Shown: one piece after another, positions 51,522 through 60,996 of the stretch
How positions within the stretch are numbered: position 1 is the first letter of the stretch
How the letters are laid out: each line of letters begins with the position of its first letter
NCBI GenBank assembly: GCA_002633275.1
Contig: NWBO01000053.1
Span: 308,649 to 372,648 of the forward strand
Direction of reading: 5' to 3'
Origin: Bacteroidales bacterium Phil12
GTDB taxonomy: Bacteria > Bacteroidota > Bacteroidia > Bacteroidales > P3
Length of the DNA: 64,000 nucleotides
Notes under the pieces: model-generated
Seen by the model: the letters and a program-made list of their open reading frames with translations, nothing else
Told to the model about the DNA's origin: nothing
Database searches by the model: none
Translations under genes and position numbers: made by a program

Positions 51522-53354
51522 ATGAACATTAAACACACAATAAAATTCATGGCAATCTTGTTTGTTTTTCTCACAATCAATAACGCTGATATTTTTGCAC
51601 AAAACAAAAAACAAAATCCCGACCAAGACTTTCTTCTTGCCAAGCAATATATGGCGGAAAACAAATATAAAGAAGCCGCCGCGTTGTTGGAAGATTTGAT
51701 TGACAAGAGTTTCAATGATAATTACTATCGTCTGTTGATTTCTGCCTACAATGAGTTGCAGGACACGAAGAAAAAAGAAAAATTAATCAAAAAAGCGATT
51801 AAAAAGTCGGACAATAATTTTCGCTACTCCATAGATTTAGGTACGTTTTACATAGAAAACAACGACCAACCCAAAGGTTTGAAACAGTACGACAAGGTTA
51901 TCGGCAATCTTAAAGCCAATAACAGCGACATTATCCAAACAGCTAATTATTTTTCCTCCATTCGCAATTACGACTACGCCGTCAAGACTTACCAACAGGG
52001 GCGAAAACTATTCAAAGACAATAGCAAATACACCTACGAACTTACTTATTTTTATCAACGGCTTGACAGAAACGAGAATATTGCACAAGAATATCTTCTT
52101 TTGTTGGAACAAAATCCAAAAGCCTTACACCAAATCGAGGTTAATATCAATAACCTTTTTGCACAAGACAATGACAGCAAGCTCTACGATGTTTTTTCCG
52201 ATATTGTCTTGCAACAAGTCAAGAACAAACCGAAAAACCTTGCAATAAACCAATTGTATTATTGGCTTTTGATGCAAAAAGAAGATTTTTCTGCTGCCTA
52301 CAATCAGGCTAAGGCGTTAGACAAACGTTTTAACTTGCAAAGCCACGACAATGTTATGGACTTTGCACAAAACGTCAGCGATAAAAACCTTGCCATTCAA
52401 GCCTATGATTATCTTTTGAAACAGAAAATCAATGATGACGACCTTACATTTATCATTCGCTCTCAGCGTTTGTCTCGTCTGTATGACCAATTCACTGCCT
52501 TAATTCATCACAACCAAAAAGATATTGCCGCTTTGGAAAAAGAGTATAACGAGTTTTTTGCTCTTTATGGTTATATCCCAGAGACCGCAGAAGCGATACA
52601 GCAAAAGGCAGACTTGTTGGCGTATCACATCAATAAACCTCAGCAAGCGGTGGATTTATTGGATACTATCATCAATATGCGTAACGTCAGCAATCAGACC
52701 AAAGCCCGCTGCAAACTCACACGTGCGGATATTTACCTTATCAATGGCGATATTTGGGAAGCGTCTCTGACTTATTCGCAGGTGGATAAGGATATGAAAA
52801 ACGAGACTATCGGCACAGAAGCCAAGTTCCGCAACGCTATGCTTTCTTATTATACAGGCGACTTCGCTTGGGCTTTGAGTCAATTCAATGCTTTGCGTTC
52901 CTCGACAACGAAACTTATCGCCAACGATGCTATGGAGTATTCGTTATTGATTAGTGAGAATATGGACGAGGACAGTTCGTACAAGGGACTTTCGTGGTTT
53001 GCCAAGTCCGATTTCGCTCTTTATCAGAATAAAGTAGAAGAGGCGAAGACTTACCTTGATTCCATTGACCGTTGGTACGTATCTCACCCATTGTTTGACG
53101 AAGTTTTGTTTAAGCGTGCCGAGATTGCGATGAAAGAAGAGAAATTTGATGAAGCGAAAAACTATCTTGAAGATATAATCTTGAAATATCCGTATGATTT
53201 GGTTGCCGATGACGCCATAATGCTTTTAGCCGATTTGTATGAAAACATTTTTAACGATAAGACAAAAGTAAAAGAATGTTATGAACGCATCATCTTGAAT
53301 TACCCTTCGTCCTTGTATATCCAACAAGCTCGAAAGAAATACAATGCTCAATAA
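51522..53354 (+). CDS. Exported TPR-repeat protein
   Basis: The 610-residue protein starts at ATG 51522, fixed by the promoter. It has a signal peptide (residues 1-27, ending DIFAQ). TPR repeats follow at both ends: AKQYMAENKYKEAAALLEDLID near 38-60, AVDLLDTIINM near 383, and AEIAMKEEKFDEAKNYLEDIILKYP near 545-570. The C-terminal repeats resemble those of outer-membrane assembly or cell-division coordinators. No lipobox is seen, so it is probably periplasmic. Its exact partner is unknown. Confidence 0.85.
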   Translation: MNIKHTIKFMAILFVFLTINNADIFAQNKKQNPDQDFLLAKQYMAENKYKEAAALLEDLIDKSFNDNYYRLLISAYNELQDTKKKEKLIKKAIKKSDNNFRYSIDLGTFYIENNDQPKGLKQYDKVIGNLKANNSDIIQTANYFSSIRNYDYAVKTYQQGRKLFKDNSKYTYELTYFYQRLDRNENIAQEYLLLLEQNPKALHQIEVNINNLFAQDNDSKLYDVFSDIVLQQVKNKPKNLAINQLYYWLLMQKEDFSAAYNQAKALDKRFNLQSHDNVMDFAQNVSDKNLAIQAYDYLLKQKINDDDLTFIIRSQRLSRLYDQFTALIHHNQKDIAALEKEYNEFFALYGYIPETAEAIQQKADLLAYHINKPQQAVDLLDTIINMRNVSNQTKARCKLTRADIYLINGDIWEASLTYSQVDKDMKNETIGTEAKFRNAMLSYYTGDFAWALSQFNALRSSTTKLIANDAMEYSLLISENMDEDSSYKGLSWFAKSDFALYQNKVEEAKTYLDSIDRWYVSHPLFDEVLFKRAEIAMKEEKFDEAKNYLEDIILKYPYDLVADDAIMLLADLYENIFNDKTKVKECYERIILNYPSSLYIQQARKKYNAQ

Positions 53355-53523
53355 ATTTTTGTTTTACCACTTCCAACTTTTGCTTCACAATTGGACATCT
53401 ATATTATAATGTATAAGCAACACGGCATTTGACACACCTTTTTTTCATTGATTGAAATCGCTTTAATTTCTTATCTTTGAAGAAAAAAATCACTATTTTA
53501 GGGGCAAACTCACGAAAAATTGC

Positions 53524-53830
53524 TAATTTTGCAACTGATTTCGGGGAGAAATCCGAAGTTACAAGAAGGCATTTAGCTTAGTTCTTAATTCTAAAATCGC
53601 CAAATTGAAGAATATCCAAAGAACAATGATGAGAATGCCCCTTTATCGTATCTGTTACACAGAGCAGTATTCTCTGCTCTATATGGTACAGCGTGGGGTG
53701 AGTTTTTTCTTCCGTTCTTTTGGATGACGTGTTTGGCGATACGTAGAATTGAAGAGCGAGCAAAAATTAAGCTCCGCGCATTCTTGTATTATGCATTTAA
53801 CAATTAACGCTTATTCAGTGGAGCTTAGGG
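53524..53830 (+). ncRNA. Candidate structured leader or small RNA
   Basis: A -7 element TAATTTTG (53524-53531) is followed by 300 bp without a convincing gene but with several inverted repeats. TTTCGG..GAAATCCGAA begins near 53540. AGAGCAG (53661-53667) pairs with CTGCTCT (53674-53680) inside a CCCC/GGGG pair, and AAGCTCC (53769-53775) pairs with GGAGCTT (53820-53826). One plus frame (RMPLYRICYTEQY...) stays open for about 65 codons but lacks a good start. It precedes two unknown genes. It may be their leader or an independent RNA. Confidence 0.4.
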
Positions 53831-53845
53831 CAAAAAAAATAGTTT

Positions 53846-54241
53846 ATGTGTTTACATATATTTATTAAGGGTGGTTTTGCTTTAAATAGATTAGCAAAAA
53901 CTTGTAAAGAATGTCTTGACTTTATCATTATGTTTAAACTATCTAAGAATAACGACTATCTTATTATCGCAGCCTGGCTCTATGTTTATGGAATTCAAAG
54001 CTCATTAGAAAAATGGGGATGGAATCCTTTCTCAGTGAAAATATATATTCCTAATTATCAACATTGTGGAAGATTGTCATTGTATGCAGCGATATTAATA
54101 ATTCTATCACAAATCTCGAAATTGTCTAAAAACGACCCTTTACTACAAGAAACAATCAATAATATAATAAATGATGATAAAACTTTCATTGAATATTCAT
54201 CACAAATTCCATATGAACTAAAAAAGAAACTAAAGCCATGA
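53846..54241 (+). CDS. Hypothetical protein, first of an overlapping pair
   Basis: The frame gives 131 residues from ATG 53846. An internal ATG at 53930 (MFKLSKNND) would give 103 and is also plausible. The sequence contains a hydrophobic stretch YLIIAAWLYVYGIQ near 38-52 and RLSLYAAILIILSQI near 75-90, which may be membrane or buried helices, and a charged end. I do not recognise a family. The stop overlaps the start of the next gene by 4 bp (ATGA), indicating translational coupling. A structured leader region lies upstream. Confidence 0.6.
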   Translation: MCLHIFIKGGFALNRLAKTCKECLDFIIMFKLSKNNDYLIIAAWLYVYGIQSSLEKWGWNPFSVKIYIPNYQHCGRLSLYAAILIILSQISKLSKNDPLLQETINNIINDDKTFIEYSSQIPYELKKKLKP

Positions 54242-54729
54242 TAAATCTCTATTTAATTCCTATATTGTCTTATACAGGCGATAGACATATACTGGACTAC
54301 ACTCTATTGATTATATGTTATATTATTATTCCTATTATTATGCTGTATAGGAGAGGGTATCTACTTAACCTTAAAGGACGAATTACTGAAATCAAAGATT
54401 GGATTAAACCTGCTCCTGCACCCTCTGAATGGACTGCAACATCAGTAAGAAGATTGTCTCGTTTTGAAAAAGCACAAATAGAAAGCCTTACTATAAAACG
54501 AGAAATATCGTTTTCCCCTGCCAATTTCTATCGCTATTATATAGATGTAAAAATAAAACATGGGGAACATACTAGTTATCCATTAGCTAAAGAAATTGCC
54601 GCTTCTGATGAGTTGAGGGTTAAGTTTCTTTTAGATGAAGAAAGTTTTATACTGGATAAAAACAAAGTACTGATTAGAAAAATAGAAAAAATCAGAAAAT
54701 CTTCCTATTGGGATATAATGCCTTTATAA
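54238..54729 (+). CDS. Hypothetical membrane-anchored protein, second of the pair
   Basis: This 163-residue protein has an N-terminal membrane helix (YTLLIICYIIIPIIMLY near 20-37) and then a soluble, charged domain. That domain includes SRFEKAQIESLTIKREISF near 73-91 and two strand-like stretches (FYRYYIDVKIKHG, RVKFLLDEESFIL). It overlaps the previous gene by 4 bp, so the two products probably work together. I recognise no family or catalytic motif. A toxin-immunity-like or small membrane complex is possible but unsupported. Confidence 0.6.
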   Translation: MINLYLIPILSYTGDRHILDYTLLIICYIIIPIIMLYRRGYLLNLKGRITEIKDWIKPAPAPSEWTATSVRRLSRFEKAQIESLTIKREISFSPANFYRYYIDVKIKHGEHTSYPLAKEIAASDELRVKFLLDEESFILDKNKVLIRKIEKIRKSSYWDIMPL

Positions 54730-54801
54730 AAGAATATATTTTTAGTATTTGAGTAGTCGAATAGTTTGTTGCTTTTTATAGTATATCCCTAACATCTAAA
54801 A

Positions 54802-54836
54802 CAAAAAATAAAGTCGATTAATGAAAATCGGCTTTA
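54802..54836 (-). terminator. Terminator after ychF
   Basis: AAAGTCGATT pairs with AATCGGCTTT (one G-T pair). On the minus strand ATTTTTTG follows. It lies 68 bp past the ychF stop. Confidence 0.6.
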
Positions 54837-54903
54837 CAAAAAAATGAAAACAAAATTAAAAAAGTAATTGAATTAACAAATTCTATTAAATCTTCAATAA
54901 TCG

Positions 54904-56007
54904 TTAAACGTTGAAACGGAAGTGCATTATATCTCCGTCCTGAACCAAGTAATCCTTGCCCTCTATCGAAATCTTACCGGCCTCTCGACAAGCCGCTTCA
55001 CTACGATATTTAATATAATCATCATACTTTATAACCTCAGCACGTATGAACCCTTTCTCGAAATCAGAGTGAATGACACCGGCACATTGAGGAGCTTTGT
55101 CGCCTTTATGAAATGTCCAAGCACGTGTTTCCTTCGGTCCGGTCGTTAGAAAAGTCTGTAAGTTAAGTATATGGTATGCCGCTTTTATCAATCGATTGAC
55201 GCCACTCTCTTTCAGTCCTAACTCTTCCAAAAACATTTGCTTTTCCTCAAAGTCCTCCAACTCGGCAATATCTTCTTCGGTCTTGGCTGCTATAACAAGC
55301 ACATCGGCATTCTCTTTTTGAGCCATTTCTTTTACCTTATCCACATAAGCATTGCCATTTTTACAAGATGCCTCATCAACATTGCAGACATAAATAATGG
55401 GCTTAGCGGTCAATAAACATAATTCTTTGGCTGCTGCAATCTGGTCTTTGTTGTCGAAAACAACTTCGCGGGCGTTCTTACCGCTTTCCAAGACAGATTT
55501 ATACGCTTTCAAGACCTCTAAAGTATCTTTGGCTTTTTTGTCTCCACCAACTTTGGCAATCTTCTCGGTTTTGGCAAAGCGTGATTCTATGGTTTCAAGG
55601 TCTTTCATCTGCAATTCCAAATCAATGATTTCTTTGTCACGTATAGGATCAACGCTTCCATCAACATGGACGATATTTCCGTTATCAAAGCAACGCAAGA
55701 CCTCTATAATGGCATCGCACTCGCGGATATTACCCAAAAACTTATTGCCTAAGCCCTCGCCCTTACTTGCTCCTTTAACCAAACCTGCAATATCGACTAT
55801 CTCAACGGTGGTCGGGATAATCTTTTCGGGCTTGTCTATTTCTGCCAAAGCGTTCAAACGCTCATCGGGTACGGTTATTACACCCACATTAGGCTCTATC
55901 GTACAAAAAGGAAAATTAGCTGCCTGTGCTTTTGAATTGGACAGGCAGTTAAATAAAGTTGATTTGCCAACATTAGGCAATCCCACTATACCACATTTAA
56001 GAGACAT
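54904..56007 (-). CDS. ychF: Redox-regulated ATPase/GTPase YchF
   Basis: The 367-residue Obg-family protein has G1 GLPNVGKST near 8-16, G3 DIAGLVKGASKGEGLGN near 71-88, and the family-typical NVDE near 208 in place of NKxD. That change makes YchF/OLA1 prefer ATP. The C-terminal TGS domain includes WTFHKGDKAPQCAGVIHSDFEKGFIRAEV near 298-327. It binds ribosomes and takes part in stress responses. The start is 3 bp after the trigger-factor stop, so the two form one operon. Confidence 0.95.
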   Translation of the reverse strand: MSLKCGIVGLPNVGKSTLFNCLSNSKAQAANFPFCTIEPNVGVITVPDERLNALAEIDKPEKIIPTTVEIVDIAGLVKGASKGEGLGNKFLGNIRECDAIIEVLRCFDNGNIVHVDGSVDPIRDKEIIDLELQMKDLETIESRFAKTEKIAKVGGDKKAKDTLEVLKAYKSVLESGKNAREVVFDNKDQIAAAKELCLLTAKPIIYVCNVDEASCKNGNAYVDKVKEMAQKENADVLVIAAKTEEDIAELEDFEEKQMFLEELGLKESGVNRLIKAAYHILNLQTFLTTGPKETRAWTFHKGDKAPQCAGVIHSDFEKGFIRAEVIKYDDYIKYRSEAACREAGKISIEGKDYLVQDGDIMHFRFNV

Positions 56008-56009
56008 AA

Positions 56010-57458
56010 CTAAAACAATGAAGGTTCTTGATTCTCTTCTTTCTTTGCAGTCTTCTTTTTAGCAGGTTTCTTTTCAGTAGCGACAGCAGTTTCGGGACTT
56101 ACTTCTTTGATAAACTCGTCCATATTGACTTTCTTTACCGTTACTTTCATCTCTTTACGCAAAACTTCCGTAATTTTTCTATCGAACAAGTAATTATAAA
56201 CTTGTTTTGTCTGCTCTTGTTCGTTAAGCATATTCTTTGCGACGGAATCTAAGTGTGCTTCACGTTCTTTCTTCTGCTCTTCGGTCTCGTCCGGCATTGC
56301 AGGGAAATAAGAAGGAAGTAGTTCGGTCTTGTAGTAATTGATAATATCTTCGTTACCGACCTTAACATCTCCGATTTCGGCTATCTTGCTTTCAAGTATC
56401 TGCCAACGGATGCCGTCCATGTACTTATCCAATTTCTCTTCGATGTCTTTTTGTGCCTCTTCGCTCTTTGAAGTTGCAAGAAGCCAACGTTTCAAGAACT
56501 CTTCCGGCAAATCGAACTTAACATTCTTAACCAATTCCTCACTTGTCTTGTTCAAGAAATAGTTTTCGCTCTCACGTCTGTATGCGTTCATCAAATCTTC
56601 TTTGGCTGCATTGCGGAAAGCTTTTTCGTCTTTGATGTCTTTATCTTTATATACCTTATTATATAAATCAGAATTCAATTCGGCAGGAGTCATTCTTTGA
56701 ATGCTTGATATTGTGAAATTACAATCAGATGCAAATTCGCCTGCTTCGTCTTGTTTCTTGCGAATGAATGTTGCAAGTTGGTTGATGTCTTTTAAGGCTT
56801 TGGCAGGTTTGAAAGTAAATGTATCATCCTTCTTCTTGCCAAGCACTTTGTCTTTTATGGTCTTCAAAGCGATACGCTCTACATACAAAGTAGTATTGAT
56901 ATCCAAGCCACCTTCTTTTGTTTCGCCATTTTCGTTCAATTCTACCAAATGACCATAAACCATATCTTTTTCGCCTACTGTCTCTGGTGATTCAACTTTT
57001 CCGAAACGCATACAAGTATCTGCGATAAACTTATCAAGCATTTCGTCTGTTGGTTCTATCTCGTATGATGTTGCTTCGTGTTTTTTCAAATCCAAATCAA
57101 ATTCCGGTTGCTGTGCAACATCAAAATAGAATGTAAAATTATTTTCTTTTTCAAAATCTGCCTTAGGTGTCTTTTCATCGTTGGCCAATGGAGAACCCAA
57201 AACTTTGATTTTATTGTCTTCGATAAACTTATACAAGTTATCCGACATTACGTTTTCTATTGCCTGAGCCTTAACCGCAACACCATACATCTTTTTAACC
57301 ATTGACATAGGCACTTGTCCCGGTCTGAAACCCGGCATTGTCATTTTCTTTCTTTGCTCTCTAAGTTGGTGTTCAACTTCTTGTTTGTAGTCATTTGCTT
57401 CTACTTCTACCTTAACCAATGAGGTCAATACTCCGTTATTTTCCTGACTTACTTTCAT
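56010..57458 (-). CDS. tig: Trigger factor
   Basis: The 482-residue ribosome-associated chaperone has the ribosome-docking segment MPGFRPGQVPMSMVKKMYG near 41-59. A divergent PPIase-like middle domain spans about 150-245 (VYGHLVELNENG, FTFKPAK), as in other Bacteroidota. A helical C-terminal chaperone domain follows, then a Lys/Ala-rich tail (KKPAKKKTAKKE). It folds nascent chains leaving the ribosome. A -7 element lies at 57499-57506, and ychF follows within 3 bp. Confidence 0.93.
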   Translation of the reverse strand: MKVSQENNGVLTSLVKVEVEANDYKQEVEHQLREQRKKMTMPGFRPGQVPMSMVKKMYGVAVKAQAIENVMSDNLYKFIEDNKIKVLGSPLANDEKTPKADFEKENNFTFYFDVAQQPEFDLDLKKHEATSYEIEPTDEMLDKFIADTCMRFGKVESPETVGEKDMVYGHLVELNENGETKEGGLDINTTLYVERIALKTIKDKVLGKKKDDTFTFKPAKALKDINQLATFIRKKQDEAGEFASDCNFTISSIQRMTPAELNSDLYNKVYKDKDIKDEKAFRNAAKEDLMNAYRRESENYFLNKTSEELVKNVKFDLPEEFLKRWLLATSKSEEAQKDIEEKLDKYMDGIRWQILESKIAEIGDVKVGNEDIINYYKTELLPSYFPAMPDETEEQKKEREAHLDSVAKNMLNEQEQTKQVYNYLFDRKITEVLRKEMKVTVKKVNMDEFIKEVSPETAVATEKKPAKKKTAKKEENQEPSLF

Positions 57459-57498
57459 TTTATTTAATTTGTTTTACTTATTTTCCTAAAAGAACTTG

Positions 57499-57506
57499 CA
57501 AAATTA
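57499..57506 (-). promoter_or_regulatory. -7 element TAATTTTG before tig
   Basis: It reads leftward, 40 bp before ATG at 57458. Confidence 0.6.
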
Positions 57507-57555
57507 CAAATAATTATCTTGCCGACAAAATTTTTCGGTCTTATTATATTTGTAC

Positions 57556-58527
57556 CTAATTAAGTATAGCGGCTATCTTGCTTTTCAAATTAGCGTCAAT
57601 TTGATTATCGGAAAAGCCTTTGTATATATGATTTCGTCTTGCGGCAAACAAGCCAAAGCCGTTTTCTATATTGCTATAAACAGGGACATAATTCAAGCCC
57701 GAAGAAGCATTATTGATTGATAAATAATCAAACATATTCAAATCACAAGCAGCAATCCTTATCTCAAACGGTCGCTGTCCGTAATAACCAAGACCCGTCT
57801 CATTCTTCAATCTATAACGTATGGTCGTAAGAAGTGTTGTTGTATCAATCTTTGCAGTAATTGAGAAATTAGGATTACTATTCGTTCTCGTAGTTACAGG
57901 AATGTCTAAATAACGTATTTGTCCGTTTTGAGTGTAATTAAGCCTTATATTCACTTGAAATTGTTTCGGCAACGCCCCCATATTATCGTTTGCACTCGCC
58001 CAATCTATGGACATAGTGCCTTTGGCTTCCGTAAAAGTAAAGTTATATGTTTTTATATCATAATCGGCAACAGGATTAACTTTTGACCTTACCTCCATTC
58101 CTGTCTTTACATTCCTAACAACCAAAGTATATATCTTGTATTTGTTAATTCTTCCTTTTGTATTGCAAGCATATATCGGACAGGAAGCATCAAAATAAAA
58201 ATCTCCCGAGTCTTTTGCAACGGTTGTATAATTAAAAATCAATGTATCGTCAATTACATTGGGATTCCAATACGATGCCGCGTACATCTTTACTTCCAAT
58301 TCGTCCGGTTTGTAATAAACACTGTCTTTGTTTTTTGCAAACTCGTAAGCGTTGCCGTTACCCAAGAAACACTTTTCTACTCTTACGTATGTTGTGTCGT
58401 CATCTTGGTCCAACAAGCAATATACCATCATCTTTTCCGTCCAATCATCATTGGGGTCAAACTCTGCATCGCAACCGACAAACCCCAAAATTGGTATAAT
58501 CAATAGTAAATACAATAACCTGTTCAT
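57556..58527 (-). CDS. DUF4249-like lipoprotein
   Basis: The 323-residue protein has a lipoprotein signal (residues 1-19, GFVGCDAE) and a beta-rich body. Its C-terminal segment VPVYSNIENGFGLFAARR near 280-298 closely fits the end of DUF4249 proteins, which in Bacteroidota often accompany TonB-dependent receptors. No such receptor gene is adjacent here. A cysteine-containing loop (ASCPIYACN) lies near 113-121. A promoter is at 58551-58558. Confidence 0.72.
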   Translation of the reverse strand: MNRLLYLLLIIPILGFVGCDAEFDPNDDWTEKMMVYCLLDQDDDTTYVRVEKCFLGNGNAYEFAKNKDSVYYKPDELEVKMYAASYWNPNVIDDTLIFNYTTVAKDSGDFYFDASCPIYACNTKGRINKYKIYTLVVRNVKTGMEVRSKVNPVADYDIKTYNFTFTEAKGTMSIDWASANDNMGALPKQFQVNIRLNYTQNGQIRYLDIPVTTRTNSNPNFSITAKIDTTTLLTTIRYRLKNETGLGYYGQRPFEIRIAACDLNMFDYLSINNASSGLNYVPVYSNIENGFGLFAARRNHIYKGFSDNQIDANLKSKIAAILN

Positions 58528-58550
58528 TATCTCCGCTATTTTTTAAGGTG

Positions 58551-58558
58551 CAAAAGTA
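58551..58558 (-). promoter_or_regulatory. -7 element TACTTTTG before the DUF4249-like gene
   Basis: It reads leftward, 23 bp before ATG at 58527. Confidence 0.55.
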
Positions 58559-58590
58559 CAAATTTTTCATCACATCTCGTTTTTTTTCAC

Positions 58591-58598
58591 TAATTTTG
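58591..58598 (+). promoter_or_regulatory. -7 element TAATTTTG before pyrK
   Basis: It lies 30 bp before ATG at 58629, divergent from the previous promoter. Confidence 0.6.
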
Positions 58599-58628
58599 TC
58601 GTTGTAAATAATATAGATATATCACGAT

Positions 58629-59384
58629 ATGAAGTACCAAAAAGAGTTACTCGTTACAAAGAAAACAGTTTTGAATCCTATGTGTTTTCTTTTGCATTTG
58701 AAAAGTGAAGAGCCTTTATGCAACATTCAAGCGGGACAATTTGTAAATATACTTGTCAAAGACATTGCCGATAGAATACTGCGCCGTCCTATAAGCATCC
58801 ATGATGTGGATTACACCAATAATGAAATAATCGTCGTAGTTCAAAAAATCGGCAAAGCAACAACCAAACTCTCTCTAATCAACGAAGGCGATAAATTGGA
58901 CGTTGTATTCCCTCTTGGCAACTCTTTCCCTCTTATAGGCGAGAAACCTCTTTTGATTGGCGGCGGTGTTGGAACGGCTCCCCTATATTATCTATCCAAA
59001 AAATTCAACGAAAACAATATCCGCCCGACTATCCTAATCGGTGCAAAAACAAAAGACCAATTATTCCTTATAGATAAATACTCCGCTGTTGCTGACGTTT
59101 ATATTTCCACCGAAGACGGTTCGGTGGGAGAAAAAGGTATGGTTACAACAAACAGCATTTTGAACCAACAATTCACTTCATATCTTACTTGCGGTCCTGC
59201 TCCAATGATGAAAGCCATAGCAATCGAGGCTCAAAAGCGTGGTGTGGATTGTTATGTATCTATGGAAAATCGTATGGCGTGCGGTATAGGTGCTTGTCTT
59301 TGTTGTGTAACCGCCACCACAAAAGGTAATGAGTGCGTTTGTACAGCAGGCCCTGTTTTTAATGCTAATGATATAAAATGGTAA
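58629..59384 (+). CDS. pyrK: Dihydroorotate dehydrogenase electron-transfer subunit
   Basis: The 251-residue flavo-iron-sulfur protein has an FAD-binding domain (ILRRPISIHDVD near 54-65), an NAD-binding domain (LLIGGGVGTAPLYYL near 110-124) and a C-terminal [2Fe-2S] cluster. The cluster cysteines are in MACGIGACLCCV near 216-227 and VCTAGPVF near 238. It passes electrons from PyrD to NAD in pyrimidine synthesis. PyrD starts 3 bp downstream, which confirms the class 1B pair. Confidence 0.95.
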   Translation: MKYQKELLVTKKTVLNPMCFLLHLKSEEPLCNIQAGQFVNILVKDIADRILRRPISIHDVDYTNNEIIVVVQKIGKATTKLSLINEGDKLDVVFPLGNSFPLIGEKPLLIGGGVGTAPLYYLSKKFNENNIRPTILIGAKTKDQLFLIDKYSAVADVYISTEDGSVGEKGMVTTNSILNQQFTSYLTCGPAPMMKAIAIEAQKRGVDCYVSMENRMACGIGACLCCVTATTKGNECVCTAGPVFNANDIKW

Positions 59385-59387
59385 GAT

Positions 59388-60296
59388 ATGGACACAAGAC
59401 TAAATACAACGATTGGTAACTTAAACCTTATTAATCCTGTAATGACAGCATCCGGAACTTTCGGTTTCGGAGTGGAATACGAAAATTTCTTGGACTTGAA
59501 CTCCTTGGGCGGATTTATTGTCAAAGGCACGACAGGTGAAAAACGCGAAGGTAATGCTTATCCCCGATTGGCGGAAACACCAAGCGGAATGATTAACGCC
59601 GTCGGTTTGCAAAACAAAGGAGTGGAATTTTTCTGCAAAAACATTTATCCGATAATCAAAGACAAAAACGAGAATATTATCGTCAATGTCTCGGGATCAA
59701 GTATCGAAGAATATTGCAAGGTTGCGGGAATGATTAATGATTTGGACACAATCCCTGCAATAGAACTGAACATCTCTTGCCCTAATGTCAAACAAGGCGG
59801 TATGGGTTTCGGTGTTGATAAAGATATGGCAAAGGAAGTAGTAAGCGAAGTAAGAAAAGTTTATAAAAAACACCTCATCGTTAAACTTACGCCCAATGTT
59901 ACCAATATCATCGACATCGCTCAAAGCGTTGAAAAGGCTGGAGCTGATTCTCTTTCGTTGATAAACACCGTTCTTGCTATGGCTGTCGATGCCGAGAAGC
60001 AACGTCCGTTGATTTCCACAATTACAGGCGGTTTGTCGGGCCCTGCAATAAAACCTATTGCCTTACGCTGCGTTTGGCAAGTGTCTCATAACGTCAATAT
60101 ACCAGTTATCGGTATTGGCGGCATCACTTCTGCGAGCGATGTAGTGGAATTTATGCTTGTCGGGGCTTCTGCCGTTGAAATCGGCACGGCTAATTTTATC
60201 GACCCAAGCATCTGCAAAAAAATCATTGCCGACTTATCCGATTATTGCGACCGTCATAAACTCAACTCCATAACCGAAATCATCGGCAAGATATAA
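59388..60296 (+). CDS. pyrD: Dihydroorotate dehydrogenase B, catalytic subunit
   Basis: The 302-residue TIM-barrel flavoenzyme oxidises dihydroorotate to orotate. Family signs are MTASGTFGFGVEY near 19-31, VKGTTGEKREGNAYPRL near 45-61 and NAVGLQNKG near 70. The class 1B catalytic cysteine is in IELNISCPNVKQGG near 129, with GGITSASDVVEFM near 245. It works with PyrK, 3 bp upstream. No other pyrimidine gene is nearby. Confidence 0.95.
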   Translation: MDTRLNTTIGNLNLINPVMTASGTFGFGVEYENFLDLNSLGGFIVKGTTGEKREGNAYPRLAETPSGMINAVGLQNKGVEFFCKNIYPIIKDKNENIIVNVSGSSIEEYCKVAGMINDLDTIPAIELNISCPNVKQGGMGFGVDKDMAKEVVSEVRKVYKKHLIVKLTPNVTNIIDIAQSVEKAGADSLSLINTVLAMAVDAEKQRPLISTITGGLSGPAIKPIALRCVWQVSHNVNIPVIGIGGITSASDVVEFMLVGASAVEIGTANFIDPSICKKIIADLSDYCDRHKLNSITEIIGKI

Positions 60297-60386
60297 AAAC
60301 ATTAATTGCTTTTTTGTTTCGGTTGTTTCGTTATAAGGCATCAATAATTTATTATTCCTTGCCATTAAAAAGAAAGCCTCAAAACA

Positions 60387-60905
60387 ATGTTTCAAGACAA
60401 GATTTATTTGCATCATTACAAAAGTCCTTGCGGCGATATTATATTGGGAAGTTTCGACAACAAACTTTGTCTTTGTGATTGGGTTAATGGTAAAAACAGC
60501 AATACTACCAAAGAAAAAATCATCTCAACTTTGAAAGCAGATTGCCGTAACGAAAGCGACGATGTTATTAAACGTGCCGTAGATCAATTAAACGAATACT
60601 TCAATAAGAGACGAAAAACGTTTGACATTCCTTTACTGTTCGTTGGAACGGAATTTCAGAAAAAGGTTTGGACTTGTCTGTTAAATATTCCCTACGGTTG
60701 CACGATTTCTTACTCCGAACAAGCCAAAATGATTAATAACCCGAACTCTGTTCGTGCTGTTGCCCACGCCAACAGCCTTAACGCAATATCTATATTCGCT
60801 CCTTGCCATAGGGTTATAGCAGCAAATAAAACTCTTGCAGGTTATGGCGGCGGTATTGAAACCAAAAAATTTCTTTTGAACTTGGAAGGAGTTACGCTGT
60901 TCTAA
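60387..60905 (+). CDS. ogt: Methylated-DNA-[protein]-cysteine methyltransferase
   Basis: The 172-residue protein repairs O6-alkylguanine by taking the alkyl group onto its own cysteine. The active site PCHRVI is near residue 140-145 (FAPCHRVIAANKTLAGYGGG). The DNA-binding HTH block FQKKVWTCLLNIPYGCTISYSEQA near 90-113 and ARG-finger region NSVRAVAHANSLN near 120 are present. Length is standard. It has a 90-bp gap to pyrD and no clear promoter of its own. Confidence 0.95.
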   Translation: MFQDKIYLHHYKSPCGDIILGSFDNKLCLCDWVNGKNSNTTKEKIISTLKADCRNESDDVIKRAVDQLNEYFNKRRKTFDIPLLFVGTEFQKKVWTCLLNIPYGCTISYSEQAKMINNPNSVRAVAHANSLNAISIFAPCHRVIAANKTLAGYGGGIETKKFLLNLEGVTLF

Positions 60906-60996
60906 TGATTTATAATTTATCAAAGGTTTTCACTTGAAAGTCATAAATAACAAAACAATCATATTCGCATTAACAATCAAAACATCATATAACAAA

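Noticed and set aside
53578-53763. Minus-strand frame of 61 codons in the structured leader
   Set aside because: It runs against the only promoter there, has no family features and overlaps the inverted repeats.
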